Made by a program: the position numbers and the translations under genes
In this document: piece by piece, positions 6,853 to 7,328 of the stretch
How positions within the stretch are numbered: the stretch's first letter is position 1
Layout of the letters: each line of letters starts with the position of its first letter
The notes under the pieces: model-generated
What the model was told of the DNA's origin: nothing
The model's input: only the letters and a program-made list of their open reading frames with translations
Database searches by the model: none
Assembly: GCA_030632745.1 (NCBI GenBank)
Contig: DAOVUE010000072.1
Coordinates: 1-7,328 of the forward strand
Reading direction: 5' to 3'
Length of the DNA: 7,328 bases
Source of the DNA: Pseudomonadota bacterium
GTDB lineage: Bacteria > Pseudomonadota > Gammaproteobacteria > GRL18

Positions 6853-6894
6853 CAATAAAAAAGAAACAGGCATTACTAACTATGAATGCCTACT
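6853..6894 (-). terminator. Intrinsic terminator in the rhodanese leader (riboswitch expression platform)
   Basis: On the minus strand, AGGCATT (6891-6885), a ten-base loop and AATGCCT (6874-6868) form a seven-pair stem that two G-T pairs and one A-T pair can extend outward. It is followed directly by GTTTCTTTTTTATT (6867-6854), a strong U-tract. It lies between the aptamer and the start codon, about 55 bases before the ATG, with no gene upstream to terminate. That is the arrangement of a transcription attenuator. Confidence 0.75.
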
Positions 6895-6940
6895 GTGTCT
6901 TTTAAGAATTTCATTTCTATTGGAAGTTACAACATCTAAG

Positions 6941-7037
6941 TCAGGTAACCCGGCTATCTTCTTTATAATTATAATTGCACTGAAGATCCGAGGCTTTCCG
7001 GCCCTGCCTTGCAGCGGGTTGGCTTTTTCTGGCTGGT
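6941..7037 (-). ncRNA. Probable cyclic-di-GMP class I (GEMM-I) riboswitch aptamer
   Basis: Minus strand, in the leader of the exported rhodanese gene. Compared from memory with the Vibrio cholerae Vc2 aptamer. AAGCCAACC (7025-7017) aligns with GGGCAAACC. A hairpin follows, CCCGCT-GCAA-GGCAGGG (7018-7002), with a GNRA loop and one bulged A. GGGCCGGAAAGCC (7004-6992) aligns with GGGACGCAAAGCC. A second stem, ATCTTC/GAAGAT (6987-6982 with 6961-6956), encloses a variable loop. AGCCGGGTTACC (6955-6944) aligns with AGCGGGGUUACC. The residues equivalent to the ligand contacts G20, A47 and C92 are kept (G7023, A6996, C6945). The closing P1 helix is short or unclear (CAG 7031-7029 with CTG 6944-6942), and two junction bases differ from consensus, so a variant ligand cannot be excluded. 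G at the G20 position favours c-di-GMP over 3',3'-cGAMP. Confidence 0.7.
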
Positions 7038-7171
7038 AAAATAAGCTTAGTAGAACGATTTTATTTGTCTATAGAATTTTCATATGAATACGCCTCAATT
7101 AAGAAAAAAGGGGTCAAGTATCATATTAATTAATCATTTTATTAATTGTATTCGATAACACTTCATCTTTA

Positions 7172-7243
7172 TCCAGTAGACACTTTAATTTTTTAATGGT
7201 CGTTGGGATACTGCTAAATCAGGTTTCCAGTAAGCGGACACTT
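7172..7243. repeat. Split direct repeat TCCAGTA/GACACTT
   Basis: TCCAGTAGACACTT occurs at 7172-7185. At 7226-7243 the same 14 bases recur, identical but for an inserted AGCG between the two heptamers. The copies are 54 bases apart start to start. Paired repeats of this kind are seen at transposon ends or as regulator sites, but no transposase is near and no family is recognised. Confidence 0.4.
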
Positions 7244-7258
7244 CGGAATATTGCCGTA

Positions 7259-7287
7259 TTGTATAGAACCATTGACAGAATTATAAT
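7259..7287 (+). promoter_or_regulatory. Candidate sigma70 promoter reading out of the window
   Basis: TTGTAT (7259-7264) and a perfect TATAAT (7282-7287) are spaced 17 bases apart on the plus strand. Transcription would start near 7294 and leave the window at once. An ATG at 7319-7321 is followed by three sense bases and a truncated codon; no strong ribosome site precedes it, so no gene is called. Confidence 0.4.
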
Positions 7288-7328
7288 AGCTATACTTTTA
7301 CTGACTCTGGTAATTATTATGTATTTAA

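Larger units (their letters stand above)
7041..7328. other. Gene-free, AT-rich right end; possible relic sequence
   Basis: No reading frame here has a convincing start, ribosome site and protein-like content. The stretch lies upstream of the riboswitch, so a promoter for that transcript should be within it. The best hexamers on the minus strand (TTGAGG at 7098-7093 with TATAGA at 7073-7068) are 19 bases apart, so I make no promoter call. The stretch also holds the split direct repeat at 7172-7243 and an outward promoter at 7259-7287. Confidence 0.5.

Noticed and set aside
6812..7039. Plus-strand open frame of 75 codons
   Set aside because: It is antisense to the riboswitch-like leader and terminator, has no good ribosome site and does not resemble a known protein. 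The RNA structure explains the sequence better.
7272..7296. Consensus TTGACA followed by TATACT
   Set aside because: The spacer is only 13 bases, too short for sigma70. The TTGTAT-17-TATAAT pair in the same place is better.
1..7328. CRISPR array, tRNA, rRNA or replication origin
   Set aside because: No regularly spaced repeats, no cloverleaf with a TTC arm, no conserved rRNA sequence and no DnaA-box cluster were seen on reading both strands.

Overview
The window is AT-rich bacterial DNA. Protein-level resemblance suggests a gammaproteobacterium: a close YcbL-type metallo-hydrolase, an E. coli Pfk-2-like kinase, an SO_0444-type permease and a classical Fur box. The genus cannot be named from the sequence alone. 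There are six intact or nearly intact genes plus one gene fragment, with no tRNA, rRNA, CRISPR array or intact mobile element.

Layout, left to right. Positions 1-120 (+) are the C-terminal end of an SGNH/GDSL hydrolase. Facing it on the minus strand is a compact operon read from right to left: gpmI (cofactor-independent phosphoglycerate mutase, GTG start at 3725), a pfkB-family sugar-phosphate kinase (2189-1209), and a GAPDH of the ArsJ-associated type (1165-164). Upstream on the same strand, and probably a separate unit, is a ycbL/gloC-type glyoxalase II-like hydrolase (4537-3902). A divergent promoter region (4538-4707) then leads to a plus-strand SO_0444-type metal permease (4708-5850). 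Its -10 box lies inside a near-perfect Fur box. A shared hairpin terminator (5885-5905) separates it from a convergent minus-strand gene for an exported rhodanese-domain protein (6797-5994). That gene has a long leader holding a probable cyclic-di-GMP class I (GEMM-I) riboswitch aptamer (about 7037-6941), followed by an intrinsic terminator (6894-6853). The right end (7041-7328) has no recognisable gene. It carries a 14-base split direct repeat and a plausible promoter pointing out of the window.

How the parts may work together. The three-gene operon covers phosphofructokinase, GAPDH and phosphoglycerate mutase steps. Its GAPDH is the form that in other bacteria makes 1-arseno-3-phosphoglycerate for export by ArsJ, yet no arsJ is in the window. 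The permease appears to be iron/Fur-controlled. The exported rhodanese appears to be controlled by a second messenger through premature transcription termination. The strongest candidates for something new are the riboswitch-rhodanese unit, the ArsJ-type GAPDH embedded in a glycolytic operon, and a ribosome-site-sequestering alternative hairpin in the gpmI leader.
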